Positions 35,306-47,044 are shown, numbered from the stretch's first letter. The stretch is 64,000 bases of DNA from Neocallimastix lanati (nom. inval.) (GCA_016946835.1 JACVTC010000242.1:39267-103266); one strand, 5' to 3'. Program-made: numbers and translations. The notes: generated by a model not told the origin, from the letters alone.

Positions 35306-35787
35306 AACGAATCATGAAAATTAGCATAATGTCTTAGTTGTTAGTAACTAAGACTTTAGTTCGAACTTCTCAAGTTCGAAACCTTTATTTTTCCAAAAAA
35401 TATATTTTATTATTATTTTTATTTTATTTTTATTTTTATTAAGAAAAATAGCTTGATTGGTTATTTTTAATTCATTAAAATTTCTTTATTTTATTTATCA
35501 AAATTTTTATATAAATAGGTGTAGATTTTCCTCTAAAAATATTTTATACTTTGAGTTTTTATTAATAAAATAAAATTATTATTAAACACTAACTTATTAA
35601 GTTAATTAATGTGTTTTTGATAATAAATTTATAATTAATAAAATAAATATAAATAAAAATATTTTACTTATTTTATTTTAAAGGTTTTAAGTGTTTATTT
35701 TTAAATTTATTGTCAAGAACCATTTCGTGACAATTTATAATAATAATTATATCACTTTACATTATTATTTAATATCTCGTATCAAAT
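35306..35787 (+). repeat. Remainder of tRNA-headed LTR F
   Basis: With 29340-29347 (TGTAACGA) it rebuilds a start TGTAACGAATCATG, like TGTAACGAATCCT at 42348. Box A-like TAGCATAATGTC at 35322, box B-like AGTTCGAAACC at 35373, TATAAATAGG near 35511. The 3' end is not certain; it stops by 35787 where an inverted B-type LTR begins. Confidence 0.6.
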
Positions 35788-36369
35788 TGTAATAATCCAT
35801 TTATAATATACTAACTATAACTAGATTATTAATATTTTTAAATATAAAAATTTATACTTAACTTTATATAGAGTTTATTATAAACACTAAATATAGATAT
35901 AAACAAAAAGACTTTATTTTCTTTTAATTTATTATATAGCATTATATAATAATAACTCTAATTTCTTTAATCAAAGAAATTTGAGTTCTTTTATACTTTT
36001 TTATTTATAATTATTTTAATAGATGAAATTATTAAATAGATGTAATTATTAAATAAATAAAATAGATAAGATAAAGTTAACAAATCAAATAAAGGTATCT
36101 AATCTTAACAAATTGATATTCAGGAAAAGATTAGTAGAAAAACCTGAATAACTTCGATTAATATTCTAATATATTAATCATCGTATTAATTAATAAAAAC
36201 CCAATCATAATAATATTGGGGAAAAAATTAATTAACCGATTACTAAAATCTTATAAATTATCAACTAATTGAAATAATAAAATATAAATAATATTTTTAA
36301 GTAATTAATACATTACAACAAATTTGTTTACATTATTTTTCAATATATTAATTTGGATAAATTAATATA
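35788..36369 (-). repeat. Inverted B-type LTR, left part
   Basis: Reverse complement of the Ty3-B LTR (carries the 19-bp segment that the 5' LTR lost). Split at 36369 by the copia element; the rest resumes at 43625 with atatattttatatatgttaata and is recognisable to about 43680, after which it diverges. Confidence 0.85.
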
Positions 36370-36705
36370 TGTTAGAAATAAAGTTTAATATATGAATATT
36401 ATTCTTGTTATTAAACAAAATAACATATATAAATTTTATGTATAAATATTATAAATTATTAAGATATTAACTATTATATAAATTGTAATATGGCGCATGG
36501 ATGACGTACATAAAACATTTATGTAATAACACATAAAATATAATTGTGACATAATTAAAATTTATGTAGTAAAAAATATATATAAAAAATATTAAAAATA
36601 ATTATTAAAAAGTAGTTAACTATAATTATAAATAAATAAATAAAAATATTAATAAAATAATAAATAAAATTTGAAATTACGAAATTTGAAGTGTTAATTC
36701 TCATA
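36370..36705 (+). repeat. 5' LTR of the copia element
   Basis: TGTTAGAAAT to ATTCTCATA, 336 bp; the ends are an imperfect inverted repeat (the 3' LTR ends ATTCTAATA). LTR identity and the target duplication set the boundary. Confidence 0.85.
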
Positions 36706-36719
36706 GATTAAGAGTCTCA
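36706..36719 (+). other. Primer-binding site, matches tRNA-Lys(CUU) anticodon arm
   Basis: GATTAAGAGTCTCA directly abuts the LTR and is the reverse complement of TGAGACTCTTAATC in the anticodon stem-loop of tRNA-Lys(CTT) at 56136-56149 (15 nt if the last LTR base is counted). Drosophila copia is primed by a tRNA half cut in the anticodon arm (known); the same is inferred here. Confidence 0.75.
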
Positions 36720-36828
36720 ATTTGAGCTTTAAAAATATTTTACAGTATATTCAAGATAACAAAATTAGTATATTTAATTATTTTTTAAGAATTACAAGTT
36801 TTAATTATTTTTGAAATTTCAATTTAAA

Positions 36829-37697
36829 ATGTCAAACTTCAAAATTGATAAATTCATAATAAACAATTCAAATGGCACATTCAAGAAGTTGGAAATTGAT
36901 TGTGACTACTATGAAGTTTGAGCAATTAAAATGAAACTATTATTTATTATAAATGGTCTCGAGGAATGCATTGAGAAAGACATGCAACCTAAGATTAATA
37001 AAACTGATTCCGAGTACGAGGAAGGACTGATTAAAGTAATTGGAACCAGTGATAAATATTACAAAAGAAAATAACTAAAGACATGATTAAAGAAGATTGT
37101 AAAGCAAAATGGCTTATTAGCGAGAACATTTCTGATGAATTACTTATGAAGATTGGCTTCGAGGAAAAGTCTTCTTACGATATTTGGAATAATATTAAAA
37201 TAACTTTTAAGAAAAGTAACAATTCATTGAAGACCGAGATAAAAAATGAATTAGATGAAATGAAATACAATAGAAATGAAGATTTCAACTTATTTCTTTC
37301 AAATATGATAAATAAATTCAATAAATTAAAAGAATTGAATGCAGAACCATTCTCAGATGAAAAATTTGATTATTTATGGTCTGCTTTACCTGATGATATT
37401 CAATCTAAATCAAATATGATGGAATATCAAGATGACTGGGATAAGTGTTGCTCCCATATGATAAAGTCCGTACCAAGATTAAAGCAATTGAAAGATAAAA
37501 AAATCAAGAAAACACAAGGTATGGCACTATACAGCTATAATAAAAATAATAACTTTAAAAAATATAATAGTTTCAACAGAACAAATAATGTTATTTGTTA
37601 TAAATGCAATAAAAGAGGACATATCGCAAAATATTGTCCTGATAAACAAATAGCAAGGAAAAGCAAAAGTAAATATATAAATAAAAATGAACATTAA
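36829..37697 (+). pseudogene. gag: Copia Gag (broken) with zinc knuckle
   Basis: ATG 36829 (SNFKIDKFI). TGA replaces a probable Trp codon in YEV-AIKMKL near 36920; a one-base loss in an A run near 37068 shifts to the frame open at 37083-37697. That frame has the copia gag core (KWLISENISDELLMKIGFEE...YDIWNNI) and a CCHC knuckle CYKCNKRGHIAKYC at about 37598-37640. TAA at 37695-37697 ends it, with similar sequence continuing in frame after it. Confidence 0.8.
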
Positions 37698-39452
37698 TCT
37701 CCTAATCACAACAAAAGATACAACAAAAGAAGAAGATACAAAGCTAATAATGTAGAAGATAAGGGATATGATGATTCTTATTCAGAGGCATTTACAGCTG
37801 ATTACAATAATAATGAGGAGAATCAAAATAATTTAGCCATAGTACTGAATAAGAGCAAAGGTAAACAAAGGGATCAAAAATTCAACAAAAACAAACATAT
37901 AAATTTTTAGATAAGCAAGGTATATTGCAACGCAGTTACAAATACTACACTGTTGACAATATACAAAATAACATAGATGAAGATTTCAATAACAATAGCG
38001 TACAATGTTGGACACTGGATTCTGGTGCATCATATCATATGACAAATGATGTAAACATACTTACTAATGTCAAAAGGATACATAGATTAATTTACTTTGC
38101 TACGGGGGAATACGTCATAGCGAAATCTATTGGACAATACATTGGATACGTTAACAATACAAAAATCAAACTTAAATAATGTTTTATATATTCCAGAATT
38201 CAAAAGAAATCTCATCTCAATTGATCAACTTATAAATAAAAATTATAAAATAATTTTTTATAAATGCAATAATAAAAATTGTGTTACATTGTATAATAAA
38301 GTAAAGAATAAAATTTGTACAATATTTTCAAATGATTCTAAAACATACAAATTATATACAACATTAAAAAATTTAAATTTTAATAAAAAATCTATTGTTT
38401 GCTATAATTTAGAAAATGCATCAAATAACAATCTTGAATTATGGCACAGAAGACTAGGTCATTTTAATATTGACCTTATTAAAGAGAAATTAAAAGATAT
38501 ACCCATTAAACAAAAGTGTCCTATTTGCTCAAGAGCAAAACTTAAAAATTTTCAATATCCTAGGTCTGAAAATAAAACTAAAGGCACCTTTGAATTAATT
38601 CACATGGATCTTGTGAGTTCATCAGAACCATCTATATATGGTAACAAATATTTTCTCTCCATTTTAGATGATTATTCTCGTTATGGATGGGTTATATTCC
38701 TAAAATCAAAGGCGGATACCTTTGATGCTTTCATTATATGGTATAAAAGAATAAAAAATATATTTAATAAAACTATAAAATATATTAAAACGGATAATGG
38801 ACTTGAATTCGCGAATTCGAAATTTAGAGAATTTTTAAATAACGAAGGTATTGTTCATCAACTTACAGTACCTTATAATCCACAACAAAACGGAAGGGTT
38901 GAAAGGCTTAATGGAACTGTTATTAGTAATGCTAGTGCCATGCTTGAAGATGCCAAATTAAGTCGTAGATTTTGGGAAGATGCTGTCTCCACAGCAAATT
39001 ATATACATAATAATTTACCTCACAAAGGAAACAACAATAAAGTCCCCTTTGAAGTATTATTTGATAAAAAGGTAAATTACAATAAATTTAAAGTTTTTGG
39101 TTGTAAATGTTTTTATTACGTTCCAAAACAATTTAGAAAGAAATTTTATAACTCTACCCTTCCAGGCATATTTATTGGATATGACAATTTAAATCCAACT
39201 GCATACAAAATATACGATTACAATAACAATAAAGTTATATTATCTCGTGCAGTGGAATTCTTTGAGGATATTCCTGGAAATGTTGGAAATCCTATTACTA
39301 TTCCGGATAATGTAAATTTTACAATTTTTTCTGAAGATAATAATAACGATGATATTCAAGAAATTTTTAAAGATTTTAATTATAACAATCAAAGTGATTT
39401 AAATAATAATATAAATTTAAATAATAATTTTAACCAAAATAATTTAATTTAA
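37698..39452 (+). pseudogene. pol: Copia protease and integrase (frameshifted)
   Basis: Protease in one frame (37925-38179: WTLDSGASYHMT, active Asp in DSGA). A shift near 38150 leads to 38130-39452: the pre-integrase region ending LWHRRLGH, HHCC finger with CPICSRAK, DDE core (HMDLVSS, TDNGLEF, QQNGRVERLN) and the copia C-terminal GYKCF/FIGYD-like motif (VFGCKCFYYVP, GIFIGYDN). The Asn-rich tail ends at TAA 39450-39452. Confidence 0.83.
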
Positions 39453-40771
39453 AATTTTAATCAAGATAACCTTAATCATAATAATTTAAATAATAATTTA
39501 AATTTTATTAATAATAATTTAAATGGTCAATTAAATTTTAATATAAAAGAAAATAATATAAACGAAAAATTAAATTCACAAAACATAAATGCTCCATTAA
39601 ATAATTTAAATCCGGACATTTATAATAATTATTTTCAAAATGAAAATTATAATAATTTTTCTAATGAAAATAATGACCATTTAAATAATAAAAATAATTT
39701 TAATAACTTAAATAATAATAATAATTTAATAAATAAAAATGATTTAAATGTTAATTTGGATAAATTAAATAAATTATCAAATAATTCAAATGTAAACAAA
39801 TCTTCAAATTCAAATTTAATTGAGGAAAATATCGATACTCATTTAAAGGATATTTCATATAAACAAAAGGGGAAGGAAATCGCCAACACTAGTGAAGAAA
39901 ATTTACAAAATGTAATTTCAATTGAAAACAAGGAATTGAAACATATTCAGAATTTAAACAATTCGAATAATGTAAACAAAAAATCAAGTTTCACAAATGT
40001 AAACAAAAAACCAAATTTAACTCAACATAATAATTTTATTAATAACTCTTTTAAAAGTAATGTTTATTCAGATAAGCAATTAAGTGAACGCGTAAGTAAT
40101 ACTGTAAGTAATAATGATATTATAAAACAAATTAATGAACGCGTAAGTAATAACACAAATAATATCGATAATGTAAATTCTAATGAAATAAACGTATTAA
40201 ATAATAATGAAAACAAAATTAATGTAAATGATAATATAAATACAAATTTAAATAATATAAATGACCCAACCAATTTAATTACGAAAGATATAAGTAATGA
40301 TATTAATAATTATAATATGGTTAATAAAAGATATAATTTAAGAATGTAAACAAAAGGTTAAATAATAAATTAAAAAATAATAATTCAAATTCAAAAGATA
40401 AGAAAATTAAAACTAAGGAATCGAATAAATATAAAAATAATTCTAAATTCACCAATGAAGATAAACGTATAAATAATTCTAAATTCATTAATGAAGATAA
40501 ACACTCAAACAATTCCAATTTAAAAAATAAAATTAAGAATATTTCGTTGGAAAGAAAAAAGGTTAAGGAATCCGTAATTTCAAATGAAAATAAACAAATA
40601 AATTCTAATTTTAAAAATAAAAATTCAATTGAAGATAAACAAGTTGATTCTACTAATTTAAATAATTCCAAAGACAAATTTACAAAAATGAATTCAGATA
40701 ATTTCAATGACAATTCAAATTCAAATTCAAATTCAAATTCAAATTTAAATGATTTAAATGACAGTAAATTA

Positions 40772-40804
<33 letters not shown>

Positions 40805-42342
40805 TCCTTAAGAGTGAATAGGAAAAGAAAATTTAAAAGAAATAATACTGAAGTTCGCAAGAAATATAAAACTTTTAACATAGAAGATATATTTGACAAT
40901 GATACATCAATTAGTGAATCACCTCTTAGCGAATCCAGTATTATTGAATACAAAAGAAAACTTAGAAAAAGAAAATATAATCGTATCAATAAATCTAATA
41001 TAGGTAACTATGAAAGTAAAAAATATATTTCTTTTGATATAGATGAAATCATGGAAAATAATGCATTCATGACTGTCGATATGAAGAAAGAATCTGATGA
41101 ACCAACTTCCTATCAGGATATTTTCTTTCGAAAAGATAAAGATGAGTGGATTACAGCAATTAATAATGAATTAAATAATATGAAGAAAATGAATGTTTAT
41201 ACACCTATTAAGAAACTTCCTAAAGGTGTTAACGTTATTTCTACTCGTTGGGTATTTAAAAACAAACACGATGCTAATGGTAGAGTATATAAGAAAAAGG
41301 CAAGATTAGTGGCACGTGGTTTTACTCAACAATATGGAATAGATTATAAAGAAACATTCGCACCTACTTTAAAACAAGATACAATTAGAATCATTACTTC
41401 GATAGCTGCAAAGAATAATTATAATATACATCAATTAGATATTAAGGCAGCTTATTTAAATGCAAAATTAAATGAAGACATATATATGGAACTACCAGAG
41501 GGTGACGACCATCGAGGAATGAAATATTGTAAATTAAACAAAGCTTTATATGGTCTTAAACAAGCCGGACATATGTGGAATGACACCCTAAATGAAGCTC
41601 TAATTAACATGAAATTTAATAGACTATTAAGTGAACCTTGTCTCTATGTTAAAAGGAATGCACATAATAAAATTATTTGCCTTCTAGGTGTATATGTAGA
41701 TGATATTCTCATCACAGGTGAAAATAAAGAAATTTTAAAGGTTAAAAGATTATTAAAAGATAAATTTGATATAACTGATACAGGTTATGTTGATTTTATA
41801 GTAGGTATAAAATTTGTGAAATGTAAAGATGTATATTTAATTCATCAAAAGAGATATTTGAATGATATATTTAAAAAATTCAATATAAACAAATTAAAAC
41901 CATGCTCAAATATGATTCCAATTAATAATAAAAAATTAAAAGAGAAACCATTCAATCCAACAAAATATAGACAAGCCGTTGGTAATCTATTATATCTTGC
42001 CATATGTACAAGGCCAGATATCTTATTTTCGATAAGTAAAGCATCACGTAAAAACCAAAATCCAAATTATGAGGATTGGTTTAATGTCTTTAAAATATTT
42101 AGATATTTAAAATACACGCCAAATTATGGAATTAAATTTAGTAAAAATGATAATTACAATTTTGAGGTCTACGTAGATGCGGATTTAGGTGGTGATCCCG
42201 ATACTAGAAAATCTACCACTGGATATGTAATGACAATAAACTCAGGACCCGTTAGCTGGTATTTTAAATTACAAAATACTGTAGCAGTTTCTACAGCAGA
42301 AAGTGAATATTACGGAATACATGAGTGCACACATCAATGTTT
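39453..42342 (+). pseudogene. pol: Copia Asn-rich linker, RT and start of RNase H
   Basis: From 39453 to about 40850 the reading frame is almost only Asn, Lys, Ser, Leu and Ile, including (AAT)n-coded poly-Asn near 40773-40803; frame breaks lie near 39452 and 40349. RT begins about 41090: WITAINNEL, RWVFKNKHD, QLDIKAAYLNA, LNKALYGLKQAGHMW and catalytic YVDDIL near 41694. RNase H has VDADLGGD and the conserved STAESEYYG. It is interrupted at 42347 and resumes at 42963. Confidence 0.85.
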
Positions 42343-42347
42343 ATGGT

Positions 42348-42957
42348 TGTAACGAATCCTAAAATTTCAGAATAAGAAATCTTGGCATAGTAGCTAGAGA
42401 TATGACCATGAATCGAACTACTCGGGTTCGATTTACACTCAAAGCAAATTTTAATAATTTTTATTTTCATTTTCTAGATGTTTCTTTCTGTAATTTCTTT
42501 AAGAATTTTAGAGAAATTCTTAATAGTTAAAATTATATTTTATTCTATTTTATTCCTTCTTTTTATTAGTTTCTATTTTTGTGGCTAAAATCGGTTTTAA
42601 ACGAATTTTCAACAATTCTATAATTTTTCAAAATCATGAAAACTGTTTTTCCGAAAAAAGTATAAATAGGTATGAATTTTCACTTGAAAATATTTCTCTT
42701 CGTGCTTTTATCGTATTTTAACGTAGTTTATTATTATTAGTAATAAAACATTTTTCTAATAAAACAATTTTTAATAAATAATTAAATAAATAAAATATTA
42801 AATAAAACCAATATTACTAATATTTCAGCACCGACCTTCCTAATCAACAAAGGAATCAAGTGCTCCAATATTAATATTTTGTGTTTACTAATTCTTGTGT
42901 TTAGTTTACTTATTCTAAGTGTCCTTTTAGTATTGGAACACCCAGGTTTCTGTTACA
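42348..42957 (+). repeat. tRNA-headed solo LTR (T1, 610 bp), TSD atggt
   Basis: TGTAACGAATCCT to CTGTTACA with atggt at 42343-42347 and 42958-42962. Uninterrupted reference copy of the family. tRNA-like module at 42381-42440; TATAAATAGG at 42661-42670 preceded by ttttccgaaaaaag; cgtgctttta near 42701. Sister copies: 13663-15364 and 49121-50908. Confidence 0.9.
42381..42440 (+). promoter_or_regulatory. tRNA-like module (box A and box B) in T1
   Basis: TGGCATAGTAGC at 42383-42394 fits the box A consensus TRGCNNARYNGG except its last base; GGTTCGATTTA at 42425-42435 fits box B GGTTCGANTCC except the last two. Spacing of 30 nt is that of a tRNA gene. The arms do not pair well, so it is not a working tRNA. 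Pol III activity is inferred only. Confidence 0.6.
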
Positions 42958-42962
42958 ATGGT

Positions 42963-43243
42963 ATAAAAATATATTTAAAGAACTAAATATCAATATAAAT
43001 AATATAACAATTAATTCGGATAATAAAGCTGCAATTTATAATTGCGAAAATGAAACTATAAATTTAAAGTCAAAGCACATTGATTTAAAATATCACAAAA
43101 TTAGAGAACTAGTTCGAGAAGGTAAAATAAAATTAAATTATATTAAATTAGAACATAATATAGCTGATGGTTTTACCAAATATCTTAATTCTACTCTAAT
43201 GAGTAAATTTAGAAACAACATTCTTTCTAGCTTTAGTAATTAA
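42963..43243 (+). pseudogene. pol: Copia RNase H, C-terminal part
   Basis: Resumes after the T1 insertion: KNIFKELNININ, SDNKAAI, SKHIDLKYHKIRELV, HNIADGFTKYLN, all RNase H signatures of copia elements. Stop TAA at 43241-43243. The polypurine tract tttagggggaa follows at 43279-43289. Confidence 0.87.
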
Positions 43244-43289
43244 AAATAATAGATTTTTTTATTTAAAGAATATTAAACTTTAGGGGGAA

Positions 43290-43624
43290 TGTTAGAAATA
43301 AAGTTTAATATATGATATTATTCTTGTTATTAAACAAAATAACATATATAAATTTTATGTATAAATATTATAAATTATTAAGATATTAACTATTATATAA
43401 ATTGTAATATGGCGCATGGATGACGTACATAAAACATTTATGAAATAACACATAAAATATAATTGTGACATAATTAAAATTTATGTAGTAAAAAATATAT
43501 ATAAAAAATATTAAAAATAATTATTAAAAAGTAGTTAACTATAATTATAAATAAATAAATAAAAATATTAATAAAATAATAAATAAAATTTGAAATTACG
43601 AAATTTGAAGTGTTAATTCTAATA
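43290..43624 (+). repeat. 3' LTR of the copia element
   Basis: 335 bp, directly after the polypurine tract, about 99% like 36370-36705. Followed by target duplication atata and the interrupted B-type LTR. Confidence 0.9.
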
Positions 43625-43629
43625 ATATA

Positions 43630-44473
43630 TTTTATATATGTTAATAAATATTGAAATATAAATGAAATATAAATTAATTAAATTGATAAGATAATAACTG
43701 AATTTCAATTCAATTTCAATTTCGATAATTCAGTTATTTGAATTTCAATATTAATAAATAATAATATATAATAAATATTATTAAATTAACTTTATTAAAA
43801 TATTTAGGAATTAGTCTAGGCCAACTAATTACTAAATATTATTGACATATTGAAATTAATATATATTAAATAATGTAAACACGTGATTGTCATATTAAAT
43901 TAATTTCTATATTAATTTATTATCAAAATCTTTACATATTATATTTTAATTATAAAATATAATATTTAGTTATATTAAATTCTTATATTGCATTTATATT
44001 AAATATTTATATTATTATCTTAGTTTATATTATCAATATCAAACTTATATTAATACTATTACATATTCATATTAATAATTAATATTTTAATAATTAATTA
44101 TTTTATATAAATACATGTTTAAATCTTTTGATTAATCCTTTGTAGGATTACTGTTAATTAGTATTTAGTTTAATTAATTATTATATTTTTCTAAATTTAG
44201 CTATAGTTTATAAATTTATTACTTAATAAAATTCATTAGGATAGTTTTATATTAAAATATATGTAATTTAAATAAAAAAATAATATATTATCAATGTATT
44301 TAGGAAAAGTATAAATAGAAGATACTTTTCACATTTTTTTTGATGTAATTGTCATTAACTATTAATTAATATATAATATATAATATTAAGAAAAATATTT
44401 TTAATGAAAATTTTAATGAAATAAATTGTTAATGTATTGTTATTGTAATCTATTTTGGTGTTCTCTTTTTACA
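43630..44473. repeat. LTR pieces: end of inverted B LTR, then A2-type LTR part
   Basis: 43630-43680 ends the inverted B-type LTR. A short inverted TGTAAAG-type end (aaatctttaca) is at 43926-43936. 44157-44473 matches the second half of the A2 LTR, with TATAAATA at 44310 and GTAATTGTCAT at 44345. No gene. Confidence 0.55.
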
Positions 44474-44995
44474 ATCTTAGTATTTCAACCCCAGCCCGTA
44501 TCATACTGATATCGTTACATTAATTATAAGATTTTAAATTTTGTTAGTTTATAATAATTATTTATAAAATTTTATATAAAAATTTTTTATTATTTACAGG
44601 TTTATTATTTTATTCGTTTATAAAATAAATATAACAATATTAATATAATTTAGTTTTTAATTAAAATAGTTAATGATTTATTGGATTGTTAATATTTTTA
44701 TTTTAATTTATTTTTATTTAATTAATTTATTTTTAAAATAGATATCGGTTTTTAGCAAGAATTAATTTTTGGGTTAAGTTAAATACAAATTTGTTATTTA
44801 TTAATTATTTTAATTTTATAATTTCATTATATATAAGTTATCAAAGAAGAAGTTACCATGTTTATGTGGTAATCCACTATGACCATCAAGCCGAACTCTC
44901 TGGGTTCAACTCAACCCATTTCCTAATTTATTATAATTTTTGTTCAACACAACTAAATTATTGTAGAAAATACTAGAGTTTCTTCAGTTGGACAT
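44474..44995 (+). repeat. AT-rich DNA with a tRNA-like module
   Basis: Near 44840-44925 a module close to that at 27738: GTTACCATG, then GACCATCAAGCCGAACT and box B-like GGGTTCAACTCAACCC. The rest is AT-rich without frames; no clear LTR ends. Confidence 0.4.
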
Positions 44996-45305
44996 TCTCT
45001 AAAATAGAATTTAAAATAGAATTTAAAATAGAATTTAAAATAGAATTTAAAAAAATTATATTTGAAATGGAATTAAAATAGAATTTGAAAAGGAATTAAA
45101 ATAGAATTTAAAATAAAATTTAAAATTGATTTTAAAATAAAATTTACAACAGAATTTAAAATAGAATTTGAAAAGGAATTTGAAAGGGAATTAAAATAGA
45201 ATTTAAAATAGAAATTTGAAAATGAATTAAAATAGAATTTGAAAAAGAATTTTAAAAGTAATTAAAATAAAATTTACAATAGAATTTAAAATAGAATTTA
45301 AAATT
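44996..45305 (+). repeat. Tandem satellite, 12-13 bp unit
   Basis: Degenerate repeats of AAAATAGAATTT / AAAAGGAATTA for about 300 bp between the module at 44845 and an E-family repeat. Confidence 0.85.
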
Positions 45306-46016
45306 AATTATATAAAAATTTCTTTTTATAAATTAATTATTCAAATAATAGGTATAAAATATTAATAATTAAAAAATATATAATATACTAAACTTTTCTA
45401 AACTATTTTCCAACTATTGTTCAAATAGTTTAAAAATGATCTCTTTTTATATTTTTTGAAAAATAAATTTTAAATTTAATAAATTCTCATAAATTAAATA
45501 CAAATCTTATTTTATTTTTTATGAATACATTTAATAATAATAAATTATTGACATTCCTTTGAATTATTTTAATATAATACCTATTTAAAACTATCTAATT
45601 TTTCTAAAATATTTTTGGAAAATGATTTAGAATTTAATTCGTTTACTATATTATTAAATACTATTTATATATTTAATATAAAATTTTCAAAGTTTTAAAT
45701 ACTAAATTCTAAAACAACTTACTATTTTTAATCCAGAGTTTATATTTTTCAAAAAAATGTAAATAAAACTGCAGATTTTGTAATCAAATTAAAAGGTAAT
45801 ATTTCTTTTATTATTTTAAATTGTCTCTTTAATGATTAATCACTTTTAATTTATATAGTTTTGTGATTCAAAGTGAGTAAATGAGACAAAGATTCTTCAT
45901 ATATTAAATTCATAAATTTTTGAGGGATTATTTAAATTTATATTATTTATTTAGAATATTTACATTACATTACATTGAATTAAGTATTCAAATTATCATA
46001 TATTTTACAGCGTAAC
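45306..46016 (-). repeat. E-family repeat, second copy
   Basis: Matches about 7860-8535 (ttttccaactatt...caaatagttt; tttctaaaat; attttacag). Ends acagcgtaaca. Followed, as in the first copy, by atatca and a B-type LTR. Confidence 0.5.
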
Positions 46017-46024
46017 AATATCAC

Positions 46025-46598
46025 CATTTATAAGAATCTAGATATATTCTTATAAAATAATATCTAAATTCTTATTCATAATTAATAATTAATATTAATT
46101 AGATTTCGTTCTATATTTTATTCTGCTTTAATTTTTATTATATTTTATTCTTTTTTATTATTAATTTGTTAAAATCTGTTATTAGAATTTTTGCATAATC
46201 AATAATGGTTTTATTCAATAATTAGATTATTGATATATATATATTATTAATAGATGCTTTTTTTACAATTTTTATATAAATATTGTTTTGATTTTTTTTA
46301 GAAAACCAGAATTATTATTTTAAGATTTAATGAATAATTAATAATAATTATTTTTCTAACTCTAAAATATTTTATAATTGATAAAAAAATATTATTATAA
46401 GATTTATTACATAATTCTTTTTCAATATTACTGTATTATTCTGTTTATTATTCAATATATATTTATAATAAACACTACCATATGAAGATAAGTATTTCTA
46501 TATTTATTTTTATTACTTTCTAATAATTAATTAATAATTAATTATTAGATTGATATAATAATATAATTATAATTAATTTTAAAATTAATTATTAAATT
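46025..46598 (+). repeat. Decayed B-type LTR
   Basis: Starts TATAAGAATCTAG (compare TGTAAGAAT). Has the AATAAAC motif near 46455 and weak hairpins. No exact target duplication. The tRNA-like module of the next repeat starts about 15 bp after it. Confidence 0.45.
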
Positions 46599-46604
46599 AT
46601 CGTT

Positions 46605-46980
46605 GTAATCTGGTTATTATTAATCAATGGTGTATATCATGCCCAATATTCTAATGGTCAATGGTTGGAATAGTATCTTTTACCTTTTTATAAAATATTA
46701 TTTATTTAATTTTTAATTGTTTCTTTTATTTTATTATAATAATAATAATATTTACTTAATATTTAATCATTTATTTATTTATTTTAAACCAATTATGTAT
46801 TTTAATAATAAAATCTTTAAATATATAAAACATGTTTTATTACTTTATTTTGACTCCTTTAGTTGATATTATTTACATAACATTGTCAATTTATAGATAA
46901 TAAATAAAATATTAATATTAAACCATAATTTGAGATTAAATATTTTAATTATATCATGTATTTAATTATTTATAATAAAT
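46605..46980 (+). repeat. tRNA-headed LTR G2, partial
   Basis: Similar to 10233-10650: TCTGGTTATTATTAATCAATGG at the head, tatataaaacatg and ttttgactcctttagttgatatt in the body. 3' end unclear. Confidence 0.45.
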
Positions 46981-47044
46981 TGTATTATTGCATAATTTAA
47001 TAAATATTTTTTTATTATAAATGCATCAAGGTGTGATAAATCTC

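Larger units (their letters stand above)
36370..43624 (+). mobile_element. Ty1/copia element, TSD atata, broken ORFs, with solo LTR inside
   Basis: LTRs 36370-36705 and 43290-43624, atata at 36365-36369 and 43625-43629. Order gag, protease, integrase, RT, RNase H, the Ty1/copia order. The LTRs differ by about two substitutions and one 1-bp indel, yet the internal region has several stops and frameshifts. A 610-bp tRNA-headed LTR interrupts RNase H. Host site is an inverted B-type LTR. Confidence 0.93.

Noticed and set aside
40321-40989. 222-codon minus-strand frame rich in Leu and Phe
   Set aside because: Mirror of the Asn/Lys-rich copia linker on the other strand.
42381-42440. Functional tRNA gene
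   Set aside because: Box A and B fit but the anticodon and T stems do not pair.
44791-44976. 61-codon frame
   Set aside because: Spans a tRNA-like module; no coding character.
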